A DNA stretch of 27,665 nucleotides, from contig JBICHM010000252.1 in the NCBI GenBank assembly GCA_043101835.1, positions 1-27,665 of the forward strand, given 5' to 3'. Positions 14,896 through 22,690 of the stretch are shown piece by piece. This DNA is from JBICHM01 sp043101835. GTDB lineage: Bacteria; Planctomycetota; Phycisphaerae; Phycisphaerales; UBA1924. The notes beneath the pieces were generated by a model, which saw only the letters and a program-made list of their open reading frames with translations, searched no databases and had not been told where the DNA came from. How positions within the stretch are numbered: the first letter of the stretch is position 1; every line of letters starts with the position of its first letter. A program made the position numbers and the translations under genes.

Positions 14896-16041
14896 TCAGG
14901 GCTCCCGTTCGTTCCAGATGAGGCGCGGGTCGAAGCTCAGCGCGGCGAGCATCGTGAGGACGATGACGCCGGCGAAGAAGACGAGCCCGGGCCCGGGCTG
15001 CGCGCTGGCGAAGACGCCGAGTTCGGCGAGCGCGATGAGGATCGAGACCACGAAGAGATCGATGAAAGACCAGCGGCCGATGGATTCGACGACGCGATAG
15101 GTGGCGAAGCGCGCAGGTTTCATGCGTTTCCACCGGAAGTGGGCGGTCAGGGTGATCCACCCCATGAGGAGGAGCTTGATTCCGGGGATGAGGATGCTGG
15201 CGAAGAACATGAGGATCGCGAGGACGTATTGGCCGCCTTCGGTGAACTCGCGCACGGCGCCGTAGACGGTGTCCTGCTGCACCTCGCCGTACTCGACGAG
15301 CTGCAGGACGGGGAGCGTGTAGGCCAGCGGGAACATGATCGCGGCGGCGACGAGCAGCGCACCGGTGGTCTGGAGGCGTGCGCGCCGGATCGGGCGGGCG
15401 TGCGCGCGGGCGTGTGTCGCGCGGGCGCGTCGGAGGGCGTCGGGGTCGTAGGTGAATGAGAGCAGGATGAAGATGAGGATGAGGCCGAGGAGCGGGTACC
15501 AGCCGGCCTGGAGCGACGACTGACCGAAGTTGGTCAGCTTGGCATAGGCGACCACGATGGCGAGGAGGTAGACATCGAGCATCGCCCAGGTGGCGAGTTC
15601 ATCGTGGAGGTGCTGGAGGCGCGCGCTGCTGAGGTCGGGGCGCCCGAGGCGGACGGGCAGGAGGATTGCGACGGCGAGGACGAGGCGCCCGAGGGGCGCG
15701 AGGACGCTCGCGAGGAGCACGAGCGCGCCGACGATGTACGCGCCGTTTTCGAGCAGGCCTCCGACGCCGGTGAGCAGTTGGTTGGCGTTCGATCGGCCGA
15801 CCACGGAGAAGGTGAGGATGGCGTAGGCGTTGGCGGGGATGAAGAGGACGAGCCCGGCGAGCGCGAGGGCGAGGGTGCGATCGACGCTTCGGGGGGCGCG
15901 CCGGCTGAGGGTGGCGGCGCAGCGGGCGCAGCGCGCCGATTCTCGTTCCCGCAGTTCGGGCACGCTCTGCACGAGCCCGCAGAAGCGGCACGGGATGCGC
16001 GAACTGGCGGGGTTGGCCGGGATGGCCTGGGTCTGCGGCAT
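14896..16041 (-). CDS. pqiA: PqiA-like integral membrane protein
   Basis: 381 residues from the ATG at 16041, chosen for GAGGGGA upstream and because longer in-frame extensions lack family features. An N-terminal zinc-ribbon-like motif (CxxC at 18/21 and CxxC at 38/41) is followed by two PqiA domains of about four membrane helices each (about 55-215 and 230-375). The second zinc ribbon, which in E. coli PqiA precedes the second domain, is missing; that linker is Arg/His-rich without cysteine. It is the first gene of the leftward pqiABC operon. PqiA is the inner-membrane partner of the PqiB tunnel. The gene is divergent from the ion channel gene across 126 bp, which must hold both promoters. 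Confidence 0.9.
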   Translation of the reverse strand: MPQTQAIPANPASSRIPCRFCGLVQSVPELRERESARCARCAATLSRRAPRSVDRTLALALAGLVLFIPANAYAILTFSVVGRSNANQLLTGVGGLLENGAYIVGALVLLASVLAPLGRLVLAVAILLPVRLGRPDLSSARLQHLHDELATWAMLDVYLLAIVVAYAKLTNFGQSSLQAGWYPLLGLILIFILLSFTYDPDALRRARATHARAHARPIRRARLQTTGALLVAAAIMFPLAYTLPVLQLVEYGEVQQDTVYGAVREFTEGGQYVLAILMFFASILIPGIKLLLMGWITLTAHFRWKRMKPARFATYRVVESIGRWSFIDLFVVSILIALAELGVFASAQPGPGLVFFAGVIVLTMLAALSFDPRLIWNEREP

Positions 16042-16167
16042 CGTTCCCCTCACGAGCGGGCAGCGCGGAGTGTACCGACCGACACCCCGGATCGCGGCGT
16101 GGGGCCGACTGGACAACGGCGCGCCCACCGTCGACGATCCGCGCTGGCTCTTGCTGGGAGGACGACC

Positions 16168-17262
16168 GTGGAGCGATGTGTCTCGGCGGGGCGACGCGCA
16201 CCGGTGATCTTCGTTGCGTTGCTGGCGTGGGCGCTCGCGCTTGCGGGGCACGGGCCGGTCGTCGGTGTGGCCGGCGCGATGCAGGACGATGCGGCGCTCG
16301 GCGCGCTCGGTCTGCCGCCGACGGCCGGGCCGGTGTTCGTGACCACCCGGTTCGAACTCTCCGAGCTGACGGCGGTGCACGATGAGGACGAGATCTTCGA
16401 GTTCTCCGGCGTGCTGACGCTCGAGTGGCTCGACGAGCGCCAGGCGTTCGATCCCGCGGCGTTCGGCGGGCCGGAGAAGGTCTTCTCAGGCGACTACCAG
16501 TTCAACGAGATGTCGCCGGGGTGGTTCCCGCAGTTGATCCTCGTCAACAGCGCTGGGCCGTTCGAGACCAGCGGCGTGACGGTTCGCATCCGGCCCGACG
16601 GGTCGTCAACGCTGGTGATGGCCGTCAGCGGCGCCGCGCGGGTGAACCTGGACATCCGCCGGTACCCCTTCGATCGGCAGCGCCTCGATGCGGTGTTCGC
16701 GGTGCTCGGGTTCGGGCCGGAGGAGGTTCGCCTGCGGACGGCCGAGGTGGAGGAGCCGATCGGCGACCTGGTGGCGCGCGTGCCGCAGTGGGAGATCGAT
16801 TCGGTGACGCTCGCGCCGTCGGCGGCGTCGGGCGCCGGGGCGTCATCGGTGACGCTGTCCGTTCTGGTCGAACGGAAGTCGTTCCACGTGGTGCGCCTGG
16901 TGGTGATCCCGCTGGTGATCATCGTGGCGCTGTCGTTCACGGTGTTCTGGATGGATCGGTCGTCGCTGGGCGACCGGCTCGCGGTGTCGTTCATCGGGAT
17001 CCTGACGGCGGTGACGTTCCAGCTGGTGATCGGCGACCTGTTGCCGAAGATCTCGTACTTCACGCTGATCCACGGGTTCCTGAATCTGAGCTTTCTGACG
17101 ATGTGCGCGACGGTGGTGATCAATCTGGCGGTCGGAGCGCTCGATCGGCGCGACCGTCGGGCGGCGGGCGACCGGCTGGATCATCATTGCCGCTGGGCGT
17201 TTCCGGTTGCGTACCTGGCCATCCTCGGCGTGATGGTGACGGTCGCGTTCACAATCTTCTGA
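16168..17262 (+). CDS. pentameric ligand-gated ion channel (bacterial Cys-loop receptor homologue)
   Basis: 364 residues from a GTG start, preceded by GGGAGGA at 7 bases. A signal peptide (1-37) leads to a beta-rich ligand-binding domain (about 50-235). It contains WLDERQAFDP, WFPQLILVN and the hallmark YPFDRQ (166-171), which corresponds to the FPFDxQ core of the Cys-loop; the loop cysteines are absent, as in GLIC and ELIC. Four membrane helices follow: TM1 240-262 with a proline, pore-lining TM2 267-289 (SLGDRLAVSFIGILTAVTFQ), TM3 297-323 and TM4 343-363. An upstream in-frame extension exists but lacks a ribosome site. The ligand is unknown. Possible functional links are the divergent pqiABC genes and the downstream lipoprotein, 48 bp away. 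Confidence 0.93.
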   Translation: MERCVSAGRRAPVIFVALLAWALALAGHGPVVGVAGAMQDDAALGALGLPPTAGPVFVTTRFELSELTAVHDEDEIFEFSGVLTLEWLDERQAFDPAAFGGPEKVFSGDYQFNEMSPGWFPQLILVNSAGPFETSGVTVRIRPDGSSTLVMAVSGAARVNLDIRRYPFDRQRLDAVFAVLGFGPEEVRLRTAEVEEPIGDLVARVPQWEIDSVTLAPSAASGAGASSVTLSVLVERKSFHVVRLVVIPLVIIVALSFTVFWMDRSSLGDRLAVSFIGILTAVTFQLVIGDLLPKISYFTLIHGFLNLSFLTMCATVVINLAVGALDRRDRRAAGDRLDHHCRWAFPVAYLAILGVMVTVAFTIF

Positions 17263-17310
17263 TCGGGCGGATGCGCGGCGCGCTCGGTGCGTCGCAGTGA
17301 GGAGCGCGAG

Positions 17311-18354
17311 ATGGACAACGGTCGTCACACCGTCACGTTCGGCCGGGGCGCGGCGCTGCTCGCGTGCGCACTGGGCGTCGCCGGCTGCCAGGCGCGTGGG
17401 TCGCGCCAGCTGCCGGTGGACCGGTTCAACTACAACCAGGCGATCGCCAACTCGGCGAACGAGCAGATGCTGCTGAACCTGGTGCGCCTGCACCACGGGG
17501 AGGTGCCCACCTTCCTGGCGGTGAACTCGGTGCTGACGCAATACGTCTGGACGGGCGAAGCGGGCATCTTTGGCTCGGGTGGGGAGAGCCTGGACTTCCC
17601 GGCGTGGTCGGTCGGCGGCAACGCGAATGTGCGGTACATCGAGCGGCCGACGGTGACGTACACGCCGCTCTCCGGGCAGGAGTTCGCGACACAGCTGCTG
17701 AGCCCCGTCCGCGCGGAGGTGGTCTTTTCGCTGGTGAGTTCGGGCTGGCCGCCTCGCGAGCTCCTGCTGATGACGCTGCAGCGCATCGGCGACATCGAGA
17801 ACATCGGGTTCGCATCGGCGCGCGCGACGGCGGGCGACGACCAATCGCGCTTCGAGCGCGCGGTGGACATCATCATCGAGCTGGCGCGCCACGACGCGAT
17901 CGAACTGGTGCGCTCCGCCGACCCGGCGTCCGCCGAGACCTATCTCGAGTTCGTCGCGGCGCCGGCGGGCGAGACCGCGGCGCTGGTCGACGAGTTCCGC
18001 GCGATGCTGGGCCTCGACGATGCGCAGACGCGATATCGCGTCACGCGACGGATCGTCGGGCGCGAGCCCGGCGAGATCACCATTCGCACGCACTCGCTGC
18101 TCGAACTGATGGGGCTGCTGTCGGCGGGGGTGGGGAACTCGGGCGGCGCGCCGGCGGGGCCGCTGGCGGTGGGCCGGTCGGTCGAGGCGCCTGCGGATGC
18201 GCTGGTGGCGGTCGAGTACCGGGGCGGGTGGTACGGGATCGACCGGTCCGACGAGCAGAGCAAGCGCGCGTTCGGCCTGCTGATCTACCTCTTCCAGATG
18301 CAGGCGTCGCAGGGCCCGGGCGTGGGTCCGGTCCTGACGGTGCCGGTCGGCTAG
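17311..18354 (+). CDS. conserved lipoprotein of unknown function
   Basis: 347 residues from the ATG at 17311, preceded by GAGGAG. A GTG 24 bases upstream is less likely. The signal ends at lipobox VAGC (Cys26). The segment FNYNQAIANSANEQMLLNLVRLHH (split here as FNYNQAIANSANEQ and MLLNLVRLHH) resembles a widespread family of uncharacterised envelope proteins that I recall from proteobacteria. The rest alternates helices and short strands, with no catalytic motif seen. It follows the ion channel gene closely in the same direction and may share its transcript. A GC-rich inverted repeat lies directly at its stop (18354-18391). Function unknown. Confidence 0.8.
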   Translation: MDNGRHTVTFGRGAALLACALGVAGCQARGSRQLPVDRFNYNQAIANSANEQMLLNLVRLHHGEVPTFLAVNSVLTQYVWTGEAGIFGSGGESLDFPAWSVGGNANVRYIERPTVTYTPLSGQEFATQLLSPVRAEVVFSLVSSGWPPRELLLMTLQRIGDIENIGFASARATAGDDQSRFERAVDIIIELARHDAIELVRSADPASAETYLEFVAAPAGETAALVDEFRAMLGLDDAQTRYRVTRRIVGREPGEITIRTHSLLELMGLLSAGVGNSGGAPAGPLAVGRSVEAPADALVAVEYRGGWYGIDRSDEQSKRAFGLLIYLFQMQASQGPGVGPVLTVPVG

Positions 18355-18391
18355 CGGAGGGCGCATCGGTCGCGCGAACGCCTCCCTCCGC
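18354..18391 (+). terminator. weak terminator-like inverted repeat
   Basis: GCGGAGG (18354-18360) pairs with CCTCCGC (18385-18391). The loop is long (24 bases) and no T-run follows, so termination is uncertain. It separates the lipoprotein gene from a candidate promoter. Confidence 0.25.
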
Positions 18392-18394
18392 GTA

Positions 18395-18423
18395 TTGCAG
18401 CGGAGTATGGGGTCGGCTATAAA
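18395..18423 (+). promoter_or_regulatory. candidate sigma-70-type promoter for the envelope gene cluster
   Basis: TTGCAG (18395-18400), a 17-bp spacer and TATAAA (18418-18423). The -10 box is five of six to consensus and stands out as A/T-rich in GC-rich DNA; the -35 box matches only TTG. It would drive the DUF3313 gene and perhaps the genes after it. Confidence 0.4.
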
Positions 18424-18506
18424 CCGCGTATCGTCCGTGCGCCAGTTTCCGCCCGGTTCATATCGACCTGGCGGGGCACGATGGGCGTGTGGGTGGGAGC
18501 ATCGAG

Positions 18507-19142
18507 ATGCAACTGGCCGGCCGCATCGGTCGCGAGATGAGCCGGAGAGTCATCGCTGTTGCGATGCTGTCCGCGGCGTTGCTCTTGAGCGGCTGCGCCA
18601 ACCGGCCGTCGGCGAGCTATACCGGATTCCTGAGCGACTACTCGCGACTCGAGCCAGTGAGCGATACGCGCGCCCGGTACGAGTCGGGGCGGGCGCGCGA
18701 GTACGAGGCGTTCATCGTTGAGCCGATCGAGGTGCTGACGCCGCGCGAGAAGCTGTCGGAGTCCGACCGCGAGGCGGCCAAGCGGCACTTCGACAGCCGG
18801 GTGCGACTGGCGATCCGCGAGGCGGGGTGGGGCGTCGTCGAATCCCCCGGCCCGAACGTCGGACGCCTGCGGATCGCGCTGACCGATGTCGCGAGATCAA
18901 CGTGGTGGATGAAGCTCCACCCCGCGGCGCACGCGGCGGGTGTGGGGACCGGCGGCGCGGCGATGGAGGCGGAGGTGCTCGACTCGGTGACGGGCGAGCA
19001 GGTGGGCGCTGTCGTGCAGGCGGCGACGGGGAATCAGTTCGACTTCACCGCGTTCTCGACGCTGGACGACGTCAAGAACGCGATCGACAAATGGGCCGAC
19101 ATATTCCACGAGCGACTGGAGGAGCTTCGCGCTGCCTCCTGA
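18507..19142 (+). CDS. DUF3313-type lipoprotein
   Basis: 211 residues from the ATG at 18507, which has GGGAG seven bases upstream; a second in-frame ATG at 18537 is possible. The signal ends at lipobox LSGC (Cys30). The start of the mature part, SYTGFLSDYSRLEPVSDTRA, carries the GFLxDYSxL pattern of DUF3313, and the length (about 200) fits. A conserved-looking glycine/alanine stretch (HAAGVGTGGAAMEAEVLDSVTG) lies near residue 150. Members are exported lipoproteins of unknown role. The next gene follows after 42 bp in the same direction. Confidence 0.85.
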   Translation: MQLAGRIGREMSRRVIAVAMLSAALLLSGCANRPSASYTGFLSDYSRLEPVSDTRARYESGRAREYEAFIVEPIEVLTPREKLSESDREAAKRHFDSRVRLAIREAGWGVVESPGPNVGRLRIALTDVARSTWWMKLHPAAHAAGVGTGGAAMEAEVLDSVTGEQVGAVVQAATGNQFDFTAFSTLDDVKNAIDKWADIFHERLEELRAAS

Positions 19143-19184
19143 TCGCTCGCGCTGGTGCGGCCTGCAAGCCGCGGGAGATTGTGC

Positions 19185-20423
19185 ATGTCTATTCGTGGTT
19201 TTCGACGACTCATGGACTGGTCGGGCGGCGGCTCGAAGGCCGGCGCGGTCGCGCTGGCCATCAGCGCGGTCGCGCTGGCCGGGTGCGCCGGCGGCGCCAA
19301 GCGCCCGGTGATGACCGAGGCGGAACTGCAGCAGGAGTCCGTCGCTGATCTCCGCGAGATGGCCGGCGCGACCCAGGTCGGCACGGGCAAGCTCTTCGGT
19401 CGCGTGACGGACCGGATCGAGGCCTCGCCGGACGGCCAGACGACGATCCACATCCTCGCGATGTCGGGGGGCGGCGACTACGGCGCCTTCGGCGCGGGCT
19501 TCCTCGTCGGGTGGGGCAATGCGCAGGATCCGTCGGCGCAGCGACCGGATTTCGACTTCGTCAGCGGGGTGAGCACCGGCGCGCTGCTGGCGCCCTTCGC
19601 CTACCTCGGCACCGACGAGGCGTGCCTGCAGGTGGAGGAGTTCTACCGGAACCCGAAGAAGGACTGGATGAAGCAGAACGGGATGATCCCGGTGCTGCCC
19701 GGGAACGCGTCGCTGATGAAGATTCCCGGCCTCGAGCGCGACATCCAGGCGGTCTTCGACGACGCGTTCATCGCGAAGATGGCGGCGCGCTCGCGCGAGG
19801 GAAAGGTGCTGGCGATCAGCGCGACCGATCTCGATCTCGGCCGCCAGAAGTTCTGGGACGCCGGCGAAGAGGCCGAGCGCATCGACGCCGGCGAGGCGGA
19901 CGCGGACCGGATGCACCGCATCCTGCTCGCCTCGGCCGCGATCCCCTCGATCTTTCCGCCGATCGAGATCGACGGCTCCCTCTACGCCGACGGCGGCGTC
20001 ACGGCGAACGTGCTGCTGCGCCTCGATCCGAACAGCCCGAACGGCTTCATCAATCGCTGGGCCGCGGCGTACCCGGATCGTCCGCTGCCGCGCGTGCGGT
20101 ACTGGGTGATCATCAACAACCAGCTCACCCACGCGCCCAAGACGGTGCAGCCCAGGTGGATGTCGATCCTCGGCCCGGCGCTCGAGACATCGATCCGCTC
20201 GGGCACCCTGGCGGAGGTGCGGTGGCTGGCGGCCGAGGCGGACTACACGAAGGTGAAGTACGACGCCGACATCGAGGTGCGCGTGGTCGGGATCCCTGAC
20301 GACTGGCGTGCGCCGGTGTCGGGTGATTTCCAGCAGGAGACCATGTATTCGCTGTCGGAGGTCGGCCGCCAGATGGGCGCCGACCCGAACTCGTGGCAGC
20401 TGTGGACGACCCCGCAGGACTGA
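19185..20423 (+). CDS. patatin-like phospholipase lipoprotein
   Basis: 412 residues from the ATG at 19185, preceded by GGGAGA. The signal ends at lipobox LAGC (Cys34). Patatin features are clear: glycine-rich oxyanion motif SGGGDYGAFGAGF (94-106), nucleophile Ser130 in GVSTG, and catalytic Asp269 in DGG, giving a complete Ser/Asp dyad. The spacing is normal for bacterial patatins. Predicted activity is lipid acyl hydrolysis in the periplasm or at the outer membrane, where it would act on the organism's own or foreign lipids. It is the only clear enzyme in the DUF3313-patatin-DUF3300-DUF2950-porin run. Lipid anchoring distinguishes it from type III-secreted or cytoplasmic patatins. Confidence 0.92.
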   Translation: MSIRGFRRLMDWSGGGSKAGAVALAISAVALAGCAGGAKRPVMTEAELQQESVADLREMAGATQVGTGKLFGRVTDRIEASPDGQTTIHILAMSGGGDYGAFGAGFLVGWGNAQDPSAQRPDFDFVSGVSTGALLAPFAYLGTDEACLQVEEFYRNPKKDWMKQNGMIPVLPGNASLMKIPGLERDIQAVFDDAFIAKMAARSREGKVLAISATDLDLGRQKFWDAGEEAERIDAGEADADRMHRILLASAAIPSIFPPIEIDGSLYADGGVTANVLLRLDPNSPNGFINRWAAAYPDRPLPRVRYWVIINNQLTHAPKTVQPRWMSILGPALETSIRSGTLAEVRWLAAEADYTKVKYDADIEVRVVGIPDDWRAPVSGDFQQETMYSLSEVGRQMGADPNSWQLWTTPQD

Positions 20424-20471
20424 AGTCAGCGCGTGCGGCGCGATCCGTGACCGGAAGGCGAGGAGCAAGCC

Positions 20472-21710
20472 ATGTTTCGAGTGCGACTCGGGATGATCGG
20501 ATGCGCGGCGGGCGGCCTGCTCGCGGCGCAGGCTGCGTGGAGTGCGCCGGCTGAAGCGCCCCAGCAGGATGTGCAGCGCCAGGTGCAGGAGCAGTCGGGG
20601 CAGCAGGCGCCAATGTCGCAGGACGACCTCGACACGCTGCTCGGCCCGATCGCGCTGTACCCCGACGCGCTGGTGGTGCAGATCCTCCAGTGCGCGCAGA
20701 GCCCGTTCCAGGTGAAGGCGGTCAGCGACTGGCTGTCGCAGAACCCCGACCTCAAGGGCACGGCGGCGCAGGACGCGGCGAAGGCGCAGGGCTTCGACGC
20801 CTCGTTCATCGCGATCGTGATCTTCCCCGATGTGGTGCAGATGCTGGCCGCAAAGCCGGACTGGACGCAGGCCCTCGGCAACGCGTTCGTGACCGATCGC
20901 GACGCGGTGCTGGCGACGGTGCAGCGTCTCCGCAAGGAAGCGCAGGATGTCGGCAACCTCAAGACCAACGCCCAGCAGAATGTGCAGACCGTCACGACCG
21001 ACGGGGGCGACCAGGTGATCGTGATCCAGCCGGCGAACCCGCAGGTGGTGTACGTGCCGCAGTACGACCCGCAGACGGTGTACTCGCAGCCGGCGACCTA
21101 CGCGGAGCCGTCCTCGAGCGACAACAGCGGAGATGTTGCCGCGGCGGCGGTGATCGGCTTCGCGGCGGGCGTGATCGTCGGGGCCATCGCCGATGATGAC
21201 GACGACCATTACTACTACGCCTACGGCGGGTGGGGATACGCACGTCCCTACTGCTATCCCGGCGGGTACAACGATTTCTACGACCACCGTGAGCGGATGG
21301 CGAACGACTACTACGACCATCGCGAGAACATGCTCGATCAGCGGGGCGAGAACCAGGCGAACCGCCAGGACAACCGCACCGACACGCGATCGACGCGCCA
21401 GGACACGCGGACCGACACACGCACTACGCGCACCGACACCCGGACGGATGCGCGCGGCGCCCGTCAGGACACGCGCTCGCAGACGCAGACCGGCCGGCAG
21501 GACACCCGGACGCAGCGCCAGACGACGCGCCAATCAACGCGCGGCGCCTACCAGCCTCGGTCGCAGTCGGTGAACCGTTCGACGACGCGCAGCCAGGGCG
21601 CGTTCTCCGGGTACCAGCGCGGCAGCACCGAGCGAGCGTCGAGCGCTCGCGGCCGGAGCAGCATGTCGCACTCGCGCTCCGGTGGTTCGCGTGGCGGGCG
21701 GCGGCGCTGA
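20472..21710 (+). CDS. DUF3300 protein with Arg/Thr/Asp-rich repetitive tail
   Basis: 412 residues with GAGGAGC before the ATG. A signal peptide (1-25) is followed by the DUF3300 domain (about 50-205): LLGPIALYPDALVVQIL, then QNPDL, DWTQALGNAF and PQVVYVPQYDPQTVY. After that come a hydrophobic segment (222-240), an acidic patch and a Tyr-rich patch. The long tail (298-412) is built from TDTR/QDTR-like units, then Ser/Arg/Gly-rich sequence ending RGGRRR. DUF3300 proteins are exported and of unknown function, and are frequently found next to DUF2950 genes, as here. The basic disordered tail might bind nucleic acid, lipopolysaccharide or peptidoglycan; that is speculation. Confidence 0.88.
   Translation: MFRVRLGMIGCAAGGLLAAQAAWSAPAEAPQQDVQRQVQEQSGQQAPMSQDDLDTLLGPIALYPDALVVQILQCAQSPFQVKAVSDWLSQNPDLKGTAAQDAAKAQGFDASFIAIVIFPDVVQMLAAKPDWTQALGNAFVTDRDAVLATVQRLRKEAQDVGNLKTNAQQNVQTVTTDGGDQVIVIQPANPQVVYVPQYDPQTVYSQPATYAEPSSSDNSGDVAAAAVIGFAAGVIVGAIADDDDDHYYYAYGGWGYARPYCYPGGYNDFYDHRERMANDYYDHRENMLDQRGENQANRQDNRTDTRSTRQDTRTDTRTTRTDTRTDARGARQDTRSQTQTGRQDTRTQRQTTRQSTRGAYQPRSQSVNRSTTRSQGAFSGYQRGSTERASSARGRSSMSHSRSGGSRGGRRR
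21350..21560 (+). repeat. low-complexity repeat coding for Arg/Thr/Asp-rich tail
   Basis: Short units such as gacacgcg and accgacac recur and encode TDTR, QDTR and TTR motifs at the end of the DUF3300 gene. Units are imperfect and of variable length. Confidence 0.6.
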
Positions 21711-21757
21711 ACGACGATTCGAATGACAGGGACACCAGCAATCACCGGAGAACGCGG

Positions 21758-22690
21758 ATGATCAGGGTGCGGGGTTGGCGGCATGCGGCGCAAACGATGG
21801 CGGCGATCGGCGCGGCGTGGCTGTGCGTCGGGTGCGCGAGCACCTCGGCGTCGTATGAGGGGCAGCGCACCTTCACGAGCGCCGAGGCGGCGGTCGAGGG
21901 GATGGCCGAGGCGATGCGGCGCGACGATGTCGCGACGCTCGAGGCCATCTTCGGCGACAACGCGGGCGAGGCGATCTCGTCGGGTGATGCGACCGCCGAT
22001 CGTGCGCTTCGCGAGGTGTTCCTCGTGGCGTTCGAGAAGGAATGGACGCTGGATGCCGTGACGCGCTCGAGCCGCGAGCTGGTCGTCGGCCATGAGCGGT
22101 GGCCGTTCCCGATCCCGATCGTGAAGGACAGCCGCGGGTGGTGGTTCGACACCGCGGCGGGTCGCGAGGAGGTGCTGGCGCGCCGCATCGGCAGGAACGA
22201 GCTGGCGACGATCGACGCGATGCGGACCTACGTGTTCGCGCAGCGCGAATACGCCTCGGAGGCGCGCGACGGCGGCGCGCCGGGCGCCTTTGCGCAGCAG
22301 ATCGTCAGCGACCCCGGAAGACGCAACGGGCTGTACTGGCCGACCGAGCCGGACGAGGCGCCGAGCCCGCTGGGCGACTTCGCGAGCCGCGCCAGCGGCG
22401 AGGGGTACGGCGACGGCGCCGGCGTCTACTACGGGTACGCGTATCGCGTGCTGACGAGCCAGGGCCCCGATGCGCCCGGCGGCGCGATGGACTACATCGT
22501 CAACGGCGCCATGACGAAGGGATTCGCGCTCATCGCGCACCCTGTCGAGTACGGGAACAGCGGCGTCATGACGTTCATCATCAATCAGGACGGCGTGGCG
22601 TACGAGTCGGATCTCGGTCCTGACACGGCCGGCGCGGCGGGTGCGATCGATTCGTACAACCCCGGCGCCGGATGGGCGGTGGTCGAGTGA
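21758..22690 (+). CDS. DUF2950 protein, probable lipoprotein
   Basis: 310 residues; GGAGAA precedes the ATG. The signal ends near VGC (Cys26), a plausible lipid anchor. The body carries DUF2950 features: FTSAEAAVEGMAEAM near the start, WPFPIPIVKDSRGWWFDTAAG in the middle, then RRIGRNELATIDAMRTYVFAQREYA, GLYWPT, YYGYAYRVLTSQG and GFALIAHPVEYGNSGVMTF. Length is usual for the family. Function unknown. The close pairing with the upstream DUF3300 gene (47 bp) is a known neighbourhood and suggests a shared envelope task. Its stop overlaps the preferred porin start. Confidence 0.9.
   Translation: MIRVRGWRHAAQTMAAIGAAWLCVGCASTSASYEGQRTFTSAEAAVEGMAEAMRRDDVATLEAIFGDNAGEAISSGDATADRALREVFLVAFEKEWTLDAVTRSSRELVVGHERWPFPIPIVKDSRGWWFDTAAGREEVLARRIGRNELATIDAMRTYVFAQREYASEARDGGAPGAFAQQIVSDPGRRNGLYWPTEPDEAPSPLGDFASRASGEGYGDGAGVYYGYAYRVLTSQGPDAPGGAMDYIVNGAMTKGFALIAHPVEYGNSGVMTFIINQDGVAYESDLGPDTAGAAGAIDSYNPGAGWAVVE

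Noticed and set aside
13442..15160. Long in-frame upstream extension of the pqiC-like gene
   Set aside because: The extension is an Arg/His-rich reading of the pqiB gene in another frame. The lipoprotein start at 13441 has a lipobox and ribosome site.
15604..16167. Upstream in-frame extension of the ion channel gene
   Set aside because: It overlaps pqiA on the other strand, is acidic low-complexity sequence, and removes the signal peptide from the N-terminus.
18897..21533. 878-codon open frame on the minus strand opposite the lipoprotein, patatin and DUF3300 genes
   Set aside because: It is a high-GC shadow: Arg/His/Leu-rich composition, no domain seen, and the opposite strand carries genes with clear motifs and ribosome sites.
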